DNA from: an uncultured Sphingomonadales bacterium
GTDB lineage: Bacteria; Pseudomonadota; Alphaproteobacteria; Sphingomonadales; Sphingomonadaceae
Direction: 5' to 3'
Length of the DNA stretch: 64,000 nt
NCBI GenBank assembly: GCA_903832325.1
Contig: CAILBC010000021.1
Span: 38,739-102,738, forward strand
Shown: positions 17,198 through 25,976 of the stretch, one piece after another
How the letters are laid out: each line of letters opens with the position of its first letter
How positions within the stretch are numbered: the stretch's first letter is position 1
Translations under genes and position numbers: made by a program
The notes under the pieces: model-generated
Databases searched by the model: none
What the model saw: the letters and a program-made list of their open reading frames with translations, nothing else
Told to the model about the DNA's origin: nothing

Positions 17198-18499
17198 TCA
17201 GCGCGGTTTGAGCCTGAACGGCGCGAGCAGCAGCAGCGCGATCAGCGATCCGCCGGCCATGACCATTGCCACCACCGGCAGGCCAAGCTGCGCCTTGAAC
17301 AGCGCGCCCGCCAGAATCGGCGAGAGCGCCCCGCCAAACCGGCCAATCCCCACCGCAAAGCCCGTGCCCGTGGCGCGCACATGGGTGGGGAACCCGGCGG
17401 CAAAGCTGGCATAGAAGCCGACGATTGCGGCATTGGCAAAGACCATGCCCAGCGATGCGGCAATCGACCAGACCAGCAGCGACGATGCCTTGTCATGCGT
17501 GCCGAACAGCGCCACGCCGACCACCGACCCGGCCAGCACCACCAGCGTCGGGCGCTTGATCCCGAACTTGTGCATGAACACGCCGAAACAGGCCCCGCCG
17601 ATCGCCCCGCCAATGTTTGCCGCAGTCAGCACCCCCGCCGCCTCGCTGGGTGAATGGCCCAGATCGGCAATGATCTTGGGCGCCCATTTGAGAATGAAAT
17701 AAAAGCTGATCGCGTGAAAGAAATAGCCGAAGGTCAGCACCAGGGTCGTACCAATCAGCCCGGGCTTCAGGATGTCGAACACGCTGGCCCGGGCCTGTTC
17801 GGGTTCGTGCGGGGCGAGCGCGGCCAGGTTCGGCAGGCGGAACCGGGTAAGCGTGCGGTTGATCGCATCAAGCGCACCGGCCGGCCGCTTCTGATCGAGA
17901 AAGGCCGGGGTTTCGGGCACGAACAGAAACACCAGCGGAATGAATAACGCCGTTGCGCCCGCGCCCAGCGCAAACACCGCGCGCCAGCTTTGCCCTTTCA
18001 GCAATTGCTGCACGATCAGCCCGCCGATCACCCCGCCCAGCGGATAGCCGATGACCATGATCGCCATCGCCAGGCTGCGGTGTTTCAGGTTCGACATTTC
18101 GGCCGCCACCGCGTTGATCGAGGCGAGCATGCCGCCGATCCCCAGCCCGGTGACCAGCCGCCAGATCGACAGCGTCTGCGGGCTGGCCGCGGTGGTTGCC
18201 ATGACCATGCCCAGCGTCATCACGCACAGGCACAGCAGCATGGCGCGCCGCCGCCCGGCCAGATCCGCAAGGCCGCCCAGCACGATCGAGCCGACCACCA
18301 TGCCCCACAATTCCATCGACAGCACCACGCCCAGCGCTTCGCGGCTGACATGCCATTCCCTGGCAATGCCCGGCGCGGCAAAGGCGCTGGCCAGGATATC
18401 GAATCCGTCAAGCGCATTGAGCCCGATGGTGATCGCCACGGCCAGCCATTGCAGCGGGTGCATCCGCCCCTGTTCGATAACGTTGCGCGCAGTGGTCAA
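17198..18499 (-). CDS. MFS transporter, aromatic acid:H+ symporter (AAHS) type
   Basis: A 433-residue inner-membrane transporter with 12 predicted helices. The TM1 motif LNALDGFDILASAFAAP contains the DGFD signature of PcaK/BenK-type aromatic acid symporters, and the MFS loop motif GGLADLAGRRRAM follows TM2. It should import an aromatic acid or related anion. It is last in the minus-strand catabolic run with alcohol dehydrogenase, SDR, Rieske oxygenase and cupins, supporting an aromatic substrate. Confidence 0.9.
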   Translation of the reverse strand: MTTARNVIEQGRMHPLQWLAVAITIGLNALDGFDILASAFAAPGIAREWHVSREALGVVLSMELWGMVVGSIVLGGLADLAGRRRAMLLCLCVMTLGMVMATTAASPQTLSIWRLVTGLGIGGMLASINAVAAEMSNLKHRSLAMAIMVIGYPLGGVIGGLIVQQLLKGQSWRAVFALGAGATALFIPLVFLFVPETPAFLDQKRPAGALDAINRTLTRFRLPNLAALAPHEPEQARASVFDILKPGLIGTTLVLTFGYFFHAISFYFILKWAPKIIADLGHSPSEAAGVLTAANIGGAIGGACFGVFMHKFGIKRPTLVVLAGSVVGVALFGTHDKASSLLVWSIAASLGMVFANAAIVGFYASFAAGFPTHVRATGTGFAVGIGRFGGALSPILAGALFKAQLGLPVVAMVMAGGSLIALLLLAPFRLKPR

Positions 18500-18543
18500 T
18501 GGTGGTTCCCTTGGTCCGGATATCGGTGCGATCGGGCGGCCGG

Positions 18544-19557
18544 TCAGGGCGCGATCAGGATCTTGCAGTCATGCGTGCGGCGGCGCAAGGCTTCGAACCG
18601 CGCCGGCGTTTCCTCCAGCGAGACCGTGCCGGTAACCAGCAGGCGCGGTTCGATCGCCCCTGCGTCCAGCGCATCGAGCGCCGCTTCGTATTCGCCGCGG
18701 GTAAAGAACGCCGAAGTGATCAGCCGCACTTCCTTTGACAGCATGGCAAAGCTGTTGAACGTATCGGGCCGGGTGCACAGCCCCAGCAGCAGGATCGTGC
18801 CGCGATTGCGCACCTGGTTCACCGCCTGCGCGATCAGCCCGGGCATCCCCACGCATTCAAACACGATATCGGCCTTGCCGCCCAGCGCGCGTTCGGCGCC
18901 GCCAACGGGATCGGCCGGATCGACCGCAAAGCCGGTGGCCCCCATGCCCAGCGCGCGGGCCTGCTGATAATCGGCGATATCCTGCACCACCACTGCGCCC
19001 GCGCCCATGCGCCGCGCCCAGAACGCCACGGCCAGCCCGATCGGCCCGCCCCCCAGCACCAGCACTTTGTCACCAGCGCGCAGGCCCGCCATGTTCACCC
19101 CGTGCAGCGCAACCGCCAGCGGTTCGATGATCGCGCCGTCGTCCAGGCTGACCGATCGGGGCAGGCGGATGCACTGGTTGGACCGGGTCACGGCATATTC
19201 GGCATAGCCGCCGCCCTGCAGGCCAAACCGGTCGCACCAGGCGACTTCGCCCGCGCGGCACGACGCACAAGTGCCGCACGATTGCAGCGGGATCACCGAA
19301 ACCAGATCGCCGATCGCCAGCGCGTTGCCGGACCCGGTGGTGCCTTTGCCCAGCGCAACCACTTCGCCGGCGAATTCGTGCCCCAGCACGTCGCCCGCGC
19401 CTTTGCCATAGGCGGGGTCTTCGGTCATGTGCAGGTCCGACCCGCAGATGCCGCAGCGCGCCACGCGCACCACCACTTCGCCTTCGCCCGGGGTCGGATC
19501 GTCCAGCGTTTCCACAGTCAGGGGCTGGTGCAGCCCCTGCATCACGACAGCTTTCAC
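18544..19557 (-). CDS. Zinc-dependent alcohol dehydrogenase (MDR family)
   Basis: A 337-residue NAD(P)-dependent dehydrogenase. Catalytic zinc ligands lie in CGICGSDLH and GHEFAGEV, and the structural zinc site in QSCGTCASCRAGEVAWC (four Cys). The nucleotide fold is VLVLGGGPIGLAVAFWA. It likely oxidises a benzylic or aliphatic alcohol side chain of the pathway substrate. Its start overlaps the SDR stop by four bases, so the two are co-translated. Confidence 0.9.
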   Translation of the reverse strand: MKAVVMQGLHQPLTVETLDDPTPGEGEVVVRVARCGICGSDLHMTEDPAYGKGAGDVLGHEFAGEVVALGKGTTGSGNALAIGDLVSVIPLQSCGTCASCRAGEVAWCDRFGLQGGGYAEYAVTRSNQCIRLPRSVSLDDGAIIEPLAVALHGVNMAGLRAGDKVLVLGGGPIGLAVAFWARRMGAGAVVVQDIADYQQARALGMGATGFAVDPADPVGGAERALGGKADIVFECVGMPGLIAQAVNQVRNRGTILLLGLCTRPDTFNSFAMLSKEVRLITSAFFTRGEYEAALDALDAGAIEPRLLVTGTVSLEETPARFEALRRRTHDCKILIAP

Positions 19558-20396
19558 CTGAAATTGCCCAGCTGCACGCCGCCGTCGATCACCACGTGGG
19601 CCCCGGTCATGAAGCTGGACGCATCCGATGCCAGCAGCAGCGCCAGCGGCTTGATCTGGTCGGTTTCGGCCATCGCGCCCAGCGGAATGGTCTTGTCGAA
19701 CGCGGCCTTGGCCACCGGGTTCTTCTTGACCCAGCCGCCGCCGATATTGGTGATGAACGGGCCCGGCGCGATGGCGTTCACGCGGATGCGGTATTCGGCC
19801 AGTTCCAGCGCGACGTGGCGCACCATATGCAGCACGCCCGCCTTGGCCGGCATATAGGCCATGCCCACAATGGGTTCATTGATGATGCCCGCATTCGATG
19901 CGGTGGCGATGATCGACCCACCGCGCCCTTGCGCCTTCATCACCCGCGCCGCTTCGCGCATGGTGTTGAAAATGCCGGTCAGATTGACCCCCATCGACCG
20001 GTCCCAATCGGTTTCGGGGTTCAGCGTGTCGATCTGGCCATCGGCGTTGCGAAACCCGCCCGGGTTCCAGAATCCCGGGCCCGGGTCCATCCCGGCATTG
20101 GCAAAGCAGATGTCGAGCCCGCCGCAGGCGGCAACGTGATCGTCAAACACCGCGCGCATCGCCGCACGGTCCCGCACATCGAGCGTGGCGGCGCGCGCCT
20201 TGCCGCCCAGTCCATTTTTCAGACCGGCGACGATCCGGTCAGCCTCGCGCTGCGCGCCTTCGCCATCGATATCGGTCAGCGTGACGGTCGCGCCGGCTTC
20301 GGCCATGGCCTCGGCATAGGCAAGCCCGATGCCCGATGCCGCGCCGGTAACGATTGCCGATCGCCCGGCGATGGCAAACTGTTCAAGCGTGGTCAT
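19554..20396 (-). CDS. Short-chain dehydrogenase/reductase
   Basis: A 280-residue NAD(P)-dependent SDR. It shows the cofactor motif VTGAASGIGLAYA, NAG (in FANAGMD), the catalytic Ser of ATASNAG and the YxxxK pair in AYMPAKAGV. Together with the neighbouring zinc dehydrogenase it could oxidise a hydroxyl side chain to a ketone, such as a phenylethanol to an acetophenone. That substrate is inference from the locus. It overlaps the Rieske gene stop by four bases. Confidence 0.9.
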   Translation of the reverse strand: MTTLEQFAIAGRSAIVTGAASGIGLAYAEAMAEAGATVTLTDIDGEGAQREADRIVAGLKNGLGGKARAATLDVRDRAAMRAVFDDHVAACGGLDICFANAGMDPGPGFWNPGGFRNADGQIDTLNPETDWDRSMGVNLTGIFNTMREAARVMKAQGRGGSIIATASNAGIINEPIVGMAYMPAKAGVLHMVRHVALELAEYRIRVNAIAPGPFITNIGGGWVKKNPVAKAAFDKTIPLGAMAETDQIKPLALLLASDASSFMTGAHVVIDGGVQLGNFR

Positions 20397-21472
20397 GGCG
20401 TTTCGTCCTGTGTTGCGGCGCGTTCGGCGGCGATCATCTTGCGCAATTGGCGCCGAGCGCGGATGCCGCCGCCATCGCCTTCGAGAACCAGCGGCTGCAG
20501 GTCCCAGAAATCCTGGCCCGCCATCAGCCGGTGGGCATCGCGGATCAGCGGCATGTCTTCGTGTTCAAACGCGAATTCCAGCGCGCCGCGCATGGCGTTG
20601 GAAAATTCGGCATCACCCACTGCGAAATCGCGCGCCGTGGCCCACAGATAATGCGTGGTATCGGCGGTTTCGGGCGTGAACGCATGGATCGAGGGCATGT
20701 TGCCCAGCTGATCGAACGGGGTGCCGGGTTCACCGGTGCGGAAATCGAACGACAGCGTGGCCGGCGCATGCCACACGACATGGCCGTCAAACGCCTGTTT
20801 GCGCCCGGCGGTGCCCAGGATCGCCGAAATCCCTTCCGACAGATAATCGTCGGGCTGCGCATAATGGGCGTGGACCGTTTCGCCCTCTTGCCAGAACCGC
20901 CGCGCGCCTTCGGTAAAGGCGCTTGCGACCAATGCCGGATGCACGAAATTGGCGTGGCTGAGATCGAGGATATTGTCGGAATAGAGCTCGTAATGCCCCT
21001 CGGCCGTAGTGCTGCCGCGCACCGCATCCCAGCGCGGATCGGCCAGCCAGGCAAAATCCGGAATCCTGCTGTCATCGGCGCGCGCCGGATCGCCCATCCA
21101 GATCCACAGCAGCGCATGGCGTTCGACCAGCGGATAAGTGCGCACCGAAACCTGCGGCACCGCCCCGCCCGGATGCGGATTGAACACGCATGTGCCATCG
21201 CTGCCAAAGCGCAAGCCGTGATAGGGGCATTGCAGCGCGTCATCGATCACCGCACCATCGCCCAATGGCGCAAAGCGGTGCGGACAGCGCCCGCCGATCG
21301 CCTGCGCCACGCCCTGGGCATCGCGAAACAGCGCCACCGGCTCTTCCAGAAAGACTTTGGCCTGCGGCGCATCGCCCAGGCCATCGGCCCAGCCGGCCAC
21401 ATACCAGGCATTGCGCAAATAGACCCCGCGCGGGCCATCCAGCTTTGGCGTCGCCGTGCGTGTCGTCGTCAT
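20393..21472 (-). CDS. Rieske aromatic oxygenase, VanA/O-demethylase-like
   Basis: A 359-residue ring-hydroxylating or O-demethylating oxygenase alpha subunit. The Rieske [2Fe-2S] site is CPHRFAPLG (Cys63, His65) with CPYHGLRF (Cys82, His85). The mononuclear iron site is NILDLSHANFVHP (His173, His178). This layout matches vanillate O-demethylase-type enzymes. No matching reductase subunit (VanB-like) is in the window. ATG 21472 has AAGG at good spacing; ATG 21478 is an alternative. It is coupled to the SDR gene by overlap. Confidence 0.9.
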   Translation of the reverse strand: MTTTRTATPKLDGPRGVYLRNAWYVAGWADGLGDAPQAKVFLEEPVALFRDAQGVAQAIGGRCPHRFAPLGDGAVIDDALQCPYHGLRFGSDGTCVFNPHPGGAVPQVSVRTYPLVERHALLWIWMGDPARADDSRIPDFAWLADPRWDAVRGSTTAEGHYELYSDNILDLSHANFVHPALVASAFTEGARRFWQEGETVHAHYAQPDDYLSEGISAILGTAGRKQAFDGHVVWHAPATLSFDFRTGEPGTPFDQLGNMPSIHAFTPETADTTHYLWATARDFAVGDAEFSNAMRGALEFAFEHEDMPLIRDAHRLMAGQDFWDLQPLVLEGDGGGIRARRQLRKMIAAERAATQDETP

Positions 21473-21497
21473 CGCCATTCGCCTTGAAGTCAGCCGC

Positions 21498-22028
21498 TTA
21501 CAGGTAAAGCGCCGGGTTGATCGGCAGGTCGTGTTCGCGGCAATAGCTCTCATAGTGGTTGATGAACCACCACACATCGAGCGTTTCGACGTGGTTGCCG
21601 TTTTCGTCGAAGAATTCGTTGGCGCCCTGCATGTGAAACAGCGCCTTCATCCCGTTCGGATCATCGGTCACCAGCGTATGCGCGGTGCCCGGGGTTTCGG
21701 TGATGAATTCGCCCGGTTTGCACACCCAGTCGTATTCCAGATAGCGAAAGCTGCCTTCCAGCCCGATCGCCCAGACTTTGCCGCGGTGTTTGTGCGTGCC
21801 GATCACCCCGGGGCCCTTGATCCACAGGATGTTGACATAGATGTTTTCGCGCACGTCAAACGCCAGGTGGCGGATCGCCGCGTTGTCGCCAAACGGCACC
21901 CACGGGCTTTCGGCTTCGCTGCCGCCCACATAGGTGCCTTCGACCCCCAGCCGCTTGATCGTGTCGCCATACAGTTCGGGCACGGCGACAATCTTGTAGG
22001 CGCCGGACGGCGGTGCGGTCATCGACAT
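21498..22028 (-). CDS. Cupin, 2,4'-dihydroxyacetophenone dioxygenase-like (copy 1)
   Basis: A 176-residue single-domain cupin. Metal-site motifs are THKHRGKVWAIGLEG and PGEFITETPGTAHTLVTD, as in the ChrR/DAD cupin family, whose characterised members cleave 2,4'-dihydroxyacetophenone between carbonyl and carbinol carbons. It is clearly a paralog of the next gene: both share SPWVPFGD-AAI-HLAFDVR and end WWFINHYE..C. ATG 22028 is preferred because of AAAGG eight bases upstream. Second-shell residues cannot tell whether the substrate is an acetophenone. Confidence 0.85.
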   Translation of the reverse strand: MSMTAPPSGAYKIVAVPELYGDTIKRLGVEGTYVGGSEAESPWVPFGDNAAIRHLAFDVRENIYVNILWIKGPGVIGTHKHRGKVWAIGLEGSFRYLEYDWVCKPGEFITETPGTAHTLVTDDPNGMKALFHMQGANEFFDENGNHVETLDVWWFINHYESYCREHDLPINPALYL

Positions 22029-22039
22029 GGGTCTGGCCT

Positions 22040-22576
22040 TTAAATGTACAGCTTGGGATTGAGCGGAATGCCGTGCGCCTTGCAGTGCGTTTCGTAGTGG
22101 TTGATGAACCACCACACGTCGGTCGTTTCGACGAAATTGGCATTTTCGTCATAGAATTCGATCGGGCCCTGCATCCACCCGAACAGCTTCACGCCTTCGG
22201 GATGGTCGGTCACCAGGGTGTGGCTTTCACCCGGAACTTCGAGAATCAGCCCGCCGGGCGAGGCGACCCAATCGTATTCCAGATATTTCACGCTGCCTTC
22301 CAGGCAGACCATCATGATCGTGCCGCGGTGCAGGTGCGTGCCGATGACGCCGGGTTCCTTGATCCACAGGATGTTGGAAAAGATCCCCTGCCGCACGTCA
22401 AAGGCCAGATGCTTGATCGCCGCCTTGTCGCCAAACGGCACCCACGGGCTGTCCACGTCCGACTGCGCGTCGATATAGCGGCCGCCGGGGCTGAGCCGGG
22501 CGACGATTTCGCGATGGGCAAACGGCACATCGACAATGGCCGCCTTGGTGGACGGCGGCGCGGTCATCGTGTTCAT
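22040..22576 (-). CDS. Cupin, 2,4'-dihydroxyacetophenone dioxygenase-like (copy 2)
   Basis: A 178-residue cupin, closely related to copy 1. Metal-site motifs are THLHRGTIMMVCLEG and PGGLILEVPGESHTLVTD. The N-terminal 30 residues differ from copy 1, while the barrel and the C-terminal WWFINHYETHCKAHGIPLNP are conserved. The gap to copy 1 is 11 bases and to copy 3 is 11 bases, so they are one transcript. Copies 1 and 2 may form a hetero-oligomer or act on successive substrates. Confidence 0.86.
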   Translation of the reverse strand: MNTMTAPPSTKAAIVDVPFAHREIVARLSPGGRYIDAQSDVDSPWVPFGDKAAIKHLAFDVRQGIFSNILWIKEPGVIGTHLHRGTIMMVCLEGSVKYLEYDWVASPGGLILEVPGESHTLVTDHPEGVKLFGWMQGPIEFYDENANFVETTDVWWFINHYETHCKAHGIPLNPKLYI

Positions 22577-22587
22577 GGCAGGTGTCC

Positions 22588-23121
22588 TTATCGGATCAGA
22601 GTATCGACATAGTCGGCACCGATGCCGTTGCCGGCATAGTGCGCGCGGGCCGCGGCGATGTAGTCATAGACATCGTAATGCCCGACGGTGTTGCCTTCAT
22701 CATCCAGCCACATCAGCGGGCCCGACACGACGAAAAACACCTTCATCGGCTCCGGGCTGTCATAGCATACCAGCGTGTGCGATTCGCCCGGCGTTTCATA
22801 AACGAAGTCACCCGCGGTCGCGGTCCATTCGTGTTCCAGATAGGCCCATTTGCCGCTGATCGTGTAGGCCCAGATCGGGTGCGGGTGGTAATGGCGGCTG
22901 ACCAGGCCGGGGCCCGATGACATCAGCACATCGGCCCACATGTTCTTGGCCGGGCTGATCCACACCGGTTTTGACGAGACGGTTTCGGAAATCGGCACCC
23001 AGAAGCGCGGATCGCCTTCGGCAATTTTCGACGCATAGACTTCGGGAAGGCCGCCGTCCTTGAAGACTTTGTCGATCGGCTTGATGTCTTTCCAGAATTC
23101 CAGATGGGGGGATTCGGGCAT
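22588..23121 (-). CDS. Cupin, 2,4'-dihydroxyacetophenone dioxygenase-like (copy 3, divergent)
   Basis: A 177-residue cupin and the most divergent of the three. Metal-site motifs are SRHYHPHPIWAYTISG, with one extra His in the first motif, and AGDFVYETPGESHTLVCYD. It keeps the family's general plan but ends DYIAAARAHYAGNGIG instead of the WWFINHYE block. It is first of the cupin trio, just below the TonB-receptor terminator. Probable iron-dependent dioxygenase or isomerase; function not certain. Confidence 0.82.
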   Translation of the reverse strand: MPESPHLEFWKDIKPIDKVFKDGGLPEVYASKIAEGDPRFWVPISETVSSKPVWISPAKNMWADVLMSSGPGLVSRHYHPHPIWAYTISGKWAYLEHEWTATAGDFVYETPGESHTLVCYDSPEPMKVFFVVSGPLMWLDDEGNTVGHYDVYDYIAAARAHYAGNGIGADYVDTLIR

Positions 23122-23142
23122 CGGGCTTCTCCTGGATTGCGC

Positions 23143-23173
23143 AAAAAATGGGGGCGCCCGGCCGGGCGCCCCC
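23143..23173 (-). terminator. Intrinsic terminator after the TonB-dependent receptor gene
   Basis: A self-complementary GC block (23150-23173, about 24 bases, GGGGGCGCCCGG pairing with CCGGGCGCCCCC) is followed on the reverse strand by ATTTTTT. It lies 9 bases after the receptor stop codon and before the first cupin. The receptor may thus be transcribed apart from, or more strongly than, the enzymes below it. Confidence 0.85.
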
Positions 23174-23181
23174 TGACGGGA

Positions 23182-25857
23182 TCAGAACTTTACGCTGAGC
23201 CGTGCGTACCATTCGGCCGGGCGGTTGTAGGTGCCGTAGATTTCGCCACCGGCAACTTGCGCCTGACCGGTGATCAGGTACCGCTGGTTGGTCAGGTTCG
23301 TGCCACCGACAGTGAAATCCCACTGCTTGCTCGGCGCCTTGTACGTCACGCTGGCGTTGAGCTGGTTGGTGGCGACGCGTTCCAGCAGGAACGTGCCTTC
23401 GGTGTCGTTGCGCATGCTCGTGGTGTGGGTGAAGTCAGCCAGGAAGACCAGGCTGCCCTTGTCACCCAGCGTCGCTTCATACCGCGGCGAAATGTTCATC
23501 TTCCAATGCGGCGCCTTGGGCAGCGGCGCGCCGGCATAGATCCCGGCCTGCAGCGGGTTCGGCGCGACATAGGCCGAGTTGCCACCGCAGAAGGCCGCCG
23601 CATTGCCGCCTTCACCGCAGATATAGGTGAAGTGGGCATCGAGGTAGCCGACCGAACCCGTGATCGTCAGGCCATCGGCCGGAGCGACGACCGCTTCGGC
23701 TTCAAAACCGCGCACCCGCGCCTTGCCCAGGTTGGCAACGGTAGGCGAAACGCCGATCTGCTGGTTCAGCTGGATGCCGTTGTAGCTCGTGTTGAACGCC
23801 GACAGGTTAAGCTGCAGGTGACGATCAAAGAACTTCGACTTCAGGCCGATTTCGAACGTTTCCGCCTTTTCCGGGCCGAACGTCGGCGCATAGGGCAGCG
23901 GGTTCGACAGACGCGTGGTCCAGCCGCCCGAACGATAGCCGCGCGACCAGGACACGTAGGCCATCATATCCTTCTGGGGATGGATCTGGATGCCGGCCTT
24001 GGGCGAGAAGTTGTTGAAAATGCGCGAATTCGGACCCTGCGCATAATAATCGAAGTAGTTCGCCAGCTGGCCCAGATTCGAACCGTAGCCGTTGCTTCCG
24101 CCATTGAAGTAGTTGAAATTGTTGTTGGCGGTCGGGAACCCGGTCAGCGCCGCGCAAAGCGGGCTGGGGGCGCAGTTGAACAGCTTGTAGCTGAAGCCGT
24201 TGTCATCGGCCTGGCCACCATAATAGTTCTTGTGCTCGTGGGTATAACGGCCACCCAGCGTGATGCTGATGAAGTCGTTGAAGGTATAATCGAACTGGCC
24301 GAACGTGGCGAGCGCGGTGGTGTTGATGCGGCCCGGACCGTCAACCTGCAGCAGGCCATCGGCAAAAGTCACATAGTCATGCAGATCGCCGGCTTCGTTG
24401 AAGACATAGGCGCCCACGGTGTACTTCAGCTTCTTGTCCGCGCTTGTGCCGTTGATCTGGAATTCCTGGCTCCACTGGTGCTGCTTCACGGTGAAGCTGG
24501 TCTGCAGGAAGTTCAGCGGCGAGCCATCGAGATCGACGCCCGCGTTGAAATCGACATTGCGGAACGCCGAGATCGACTTGATCTGCAGGTTGTCGGTCAG
24601 CTGGTCTTCCAGGGTCAGCGTGATGCCGTACTGGCGAACTTTCGAATAGTTGTTGCCGGTGGCATAGCTGGTGTCGGGGTTGCCGGTAATGAAGCGGCTG
24701 TCAAACGGCAGCAGCGGGTTCGGGTTGTTCGGCCCGGCAATGCCGGCGCCGGCCAGGCCCGGCAGCGTGTTGTAGCCCTGCACGCCGGTGCGCGGACCGC
24801 ACAGCGCCTGCGCATTGCGCGCCGCAATCTGATCGGCGGTCGAGCCGATGCAGAAGTTGTACAGCCCGCCAAACAGGAAGCCCGACGATCCGGTGATCAC
24901 GTCAAGGCCGGTCTGCACCGGGAAGCCTTCGTTGGGGCCCAGGTCGTTGGCGTTCATCCCGCCGAACGGCCCCGGAACGTGCTCGGTCGTACCGAGCAGG
25001 GTGTTGGCGGTCGATTCCTGATCGACATTGGTATAGTCGGCCGCCAGCGTCGCCTTGAACGATCCGCTGGTGTATTTCAGCTTGCCGCGCAGGCTGTAGC
25101 TGTTGTCACCGCCCTGACGGTTGCCGCCGCTGTTGTAGCCGGCCGCGTTGAACTGCGTGAAATTGTCAGCGCTGTAGCCCGTGGCGGGGTAGGGAACGCG
25201 ATACTGGTACCCATCGCGACGGAGCATGCCGAACGTCAACGACGACGTGAGGTTTTCGGCCAGCGGCACGTCAACCGAGCCACGGACCTGCATGCGGCGA
25301 TAGCTGCCGCCGGTCACATCGCCGATGAAACGGAACTGGTTGCCCGGATCGTGCGTGACGATCGACACCGCGCCACCGATGGTGTTGCGGCCGAACAGTG
25401 TGCCCTGCGGACCCTTCAGCACTTCGATGCGTTCAACGTCGAGCAGATCCTGGTTCGCGCCCACCGAACGGCCGAGATAGACACCATCGACATAGACGCC
25501 CACGGTCTGGTCGATGTTGAACGCAAAGTCGGCCGAACCGACGCCGCGGATCGACGCGCCGAGCACCGCGCTGGAACCCGAAAAGGGCGTCGAGGCGTCA
25601 AACGTCACGTTGGGCGAAACCGAAGTCAGCGCCGACACGTCACCAACCGCACGCTCTTTCAGCGCCGCAGCCGTGAACGCGGTAATCGCGATCGGCACGT
25701 TCTGCACGTTTTCCGACCGCTTTTGCGCGGTGACGACGATTTCCTGGATACCGCCGGTGGCGGGTGCAGCCTCGGCCGGCTTGGCCTGGGCATAGGCGGT
25801 GCCGGTGATCAGCACGCTGAGCGCGACGCCCGCAAGGATTCCACTTGGCCGTTTCAT
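23182..25857 (-). CDS. TonB-dependent outer membrane receptor
   Basis: An 891-residue outer-membrane transporter. A signal peptide (GILAGVALSVLITGTAYA) is followed by the TonB-box-like GIQEIVVTAQKRSE, the plug domain (IRGVGSADFAF, GVYVDGVYLGR, IEVLKGPQGTLFGRNTIGGAV) and a 22-strand barrel ending in Phe (YARLSVKF). Sphingomonads use such receptors to take up aromatic and lignin-derived molecules, and this one sits inside the catabolic locus. Start ATG 25857 has AGGAT upstream and gives the signal peptide. The much longer open frame upstream is a shadow of the MFS gene. Confidence 0.94.
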   Translation of the reverse strand: MKRPSGILAGVALSVLITGTAYAQAKPAEAAPATGGIQEIVVTAQKRSENVQNVPIAITAFTAAALKERAVGDVSALTSVSPNVTFDASTPFSGSSAVLGASIRGVGSADFAFNIDQTVGVYVDGVYLGRSVGANQDLLDVERIEVLKGPQGTLFGRNTIGGAVSIVTHDPGNQFRFIGDVTGGSYRRMQVRGSVDVPLAENLTSSLTFGMLRRDGYQYRVPYPATGYSADNFTQFNAAGYNSGGNRQGGDNSYSLRGKLKYTSGSFKATLAADYTNVDQESTANTLLGTTEHVPGPFGGMNANDLGPNEGFPVQTGLDVITGSSGFLFGGLYNFCIGSTADQIAARNAQALCGPRTGVQGYNTLPGLAGAGIAGPNNPNPLLPFDSRFITGNPDTSYATGNNYSKVRQYGITLTLEDQLTDNLQIKSISAFRNVDFNAGVDLDGSPLNFLQTSFTVKQHQWSQEFQINGTSADKKLKYTVGAYVFNEAGDLHDYVTFADGLLQVDGPGRINTTALATFGQFDYTFNDFISITLGGRYTHEHKNYYGGQADDNGFSYKLFNCAPSPLCAALTGFPTANNNFNYFNGGSNGYGSNLGQLANYFDYYAQGPNSRIFNNFSPKAGIQIHPQKDMMAYVSWSRGYRSGGWTTRLSNPLPYAPTFGPEKAETFEIGLKSKFFDRHLQLNLSAFNTSYNGIQLNQQIGVSPTVANLGKARVRGFEAEAVVAPADGLTITGSVGYLDAHFTYICGEGGNAAAFCGGNSAYVAPNPLQAGIYAGAPLPKAPHWKMNISPRYEATLGDKGSLVFLADFTHTTSMRNDTEGTFLLERVATNQLNASVTYKAPSKQWDFTVGGTNLTNQRYLITGQAQVAGGEIYGTYNRPAEWYARLSVKF

Positions 25858-25921
25858 ATCCTGTCTCCCTTGACTTGGTGCAGCCGGCTCATTGATGGGA
25901 GCCTGCATTATTGATGGCATT

Positions 25922-25946
25922 TTGTATGCAACACACACATAATTGA
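25922..25946. promoter_or_regulatory. Operator-like site upstream of the TonB receptor gene (site 1)
   Basis: TTGTATGCAACACACACA (25922-25939) matches the left half of the operator seen at three other promoters of the locus (TTGTATGCAACAAATACAA at 27968), with a weaker right half. It lies about 65 bases upstream of the receptor ATG. A second partial element, TGCATAC, follows at about 25953. Confidence 0.5.
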
Positions 25947-25976
25947 GTGCAGTGCATACGAAGTCAACCGTGAAAA

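Noticed and set aside
23104..25914. A 936-codon forward open frame across the TonB receptor gene
   Set aside because: High-GC antisense shadow with Arg/Val/Gly-rich, low-complexity composition and no domain; the receptor on the other strand is unmistakable.
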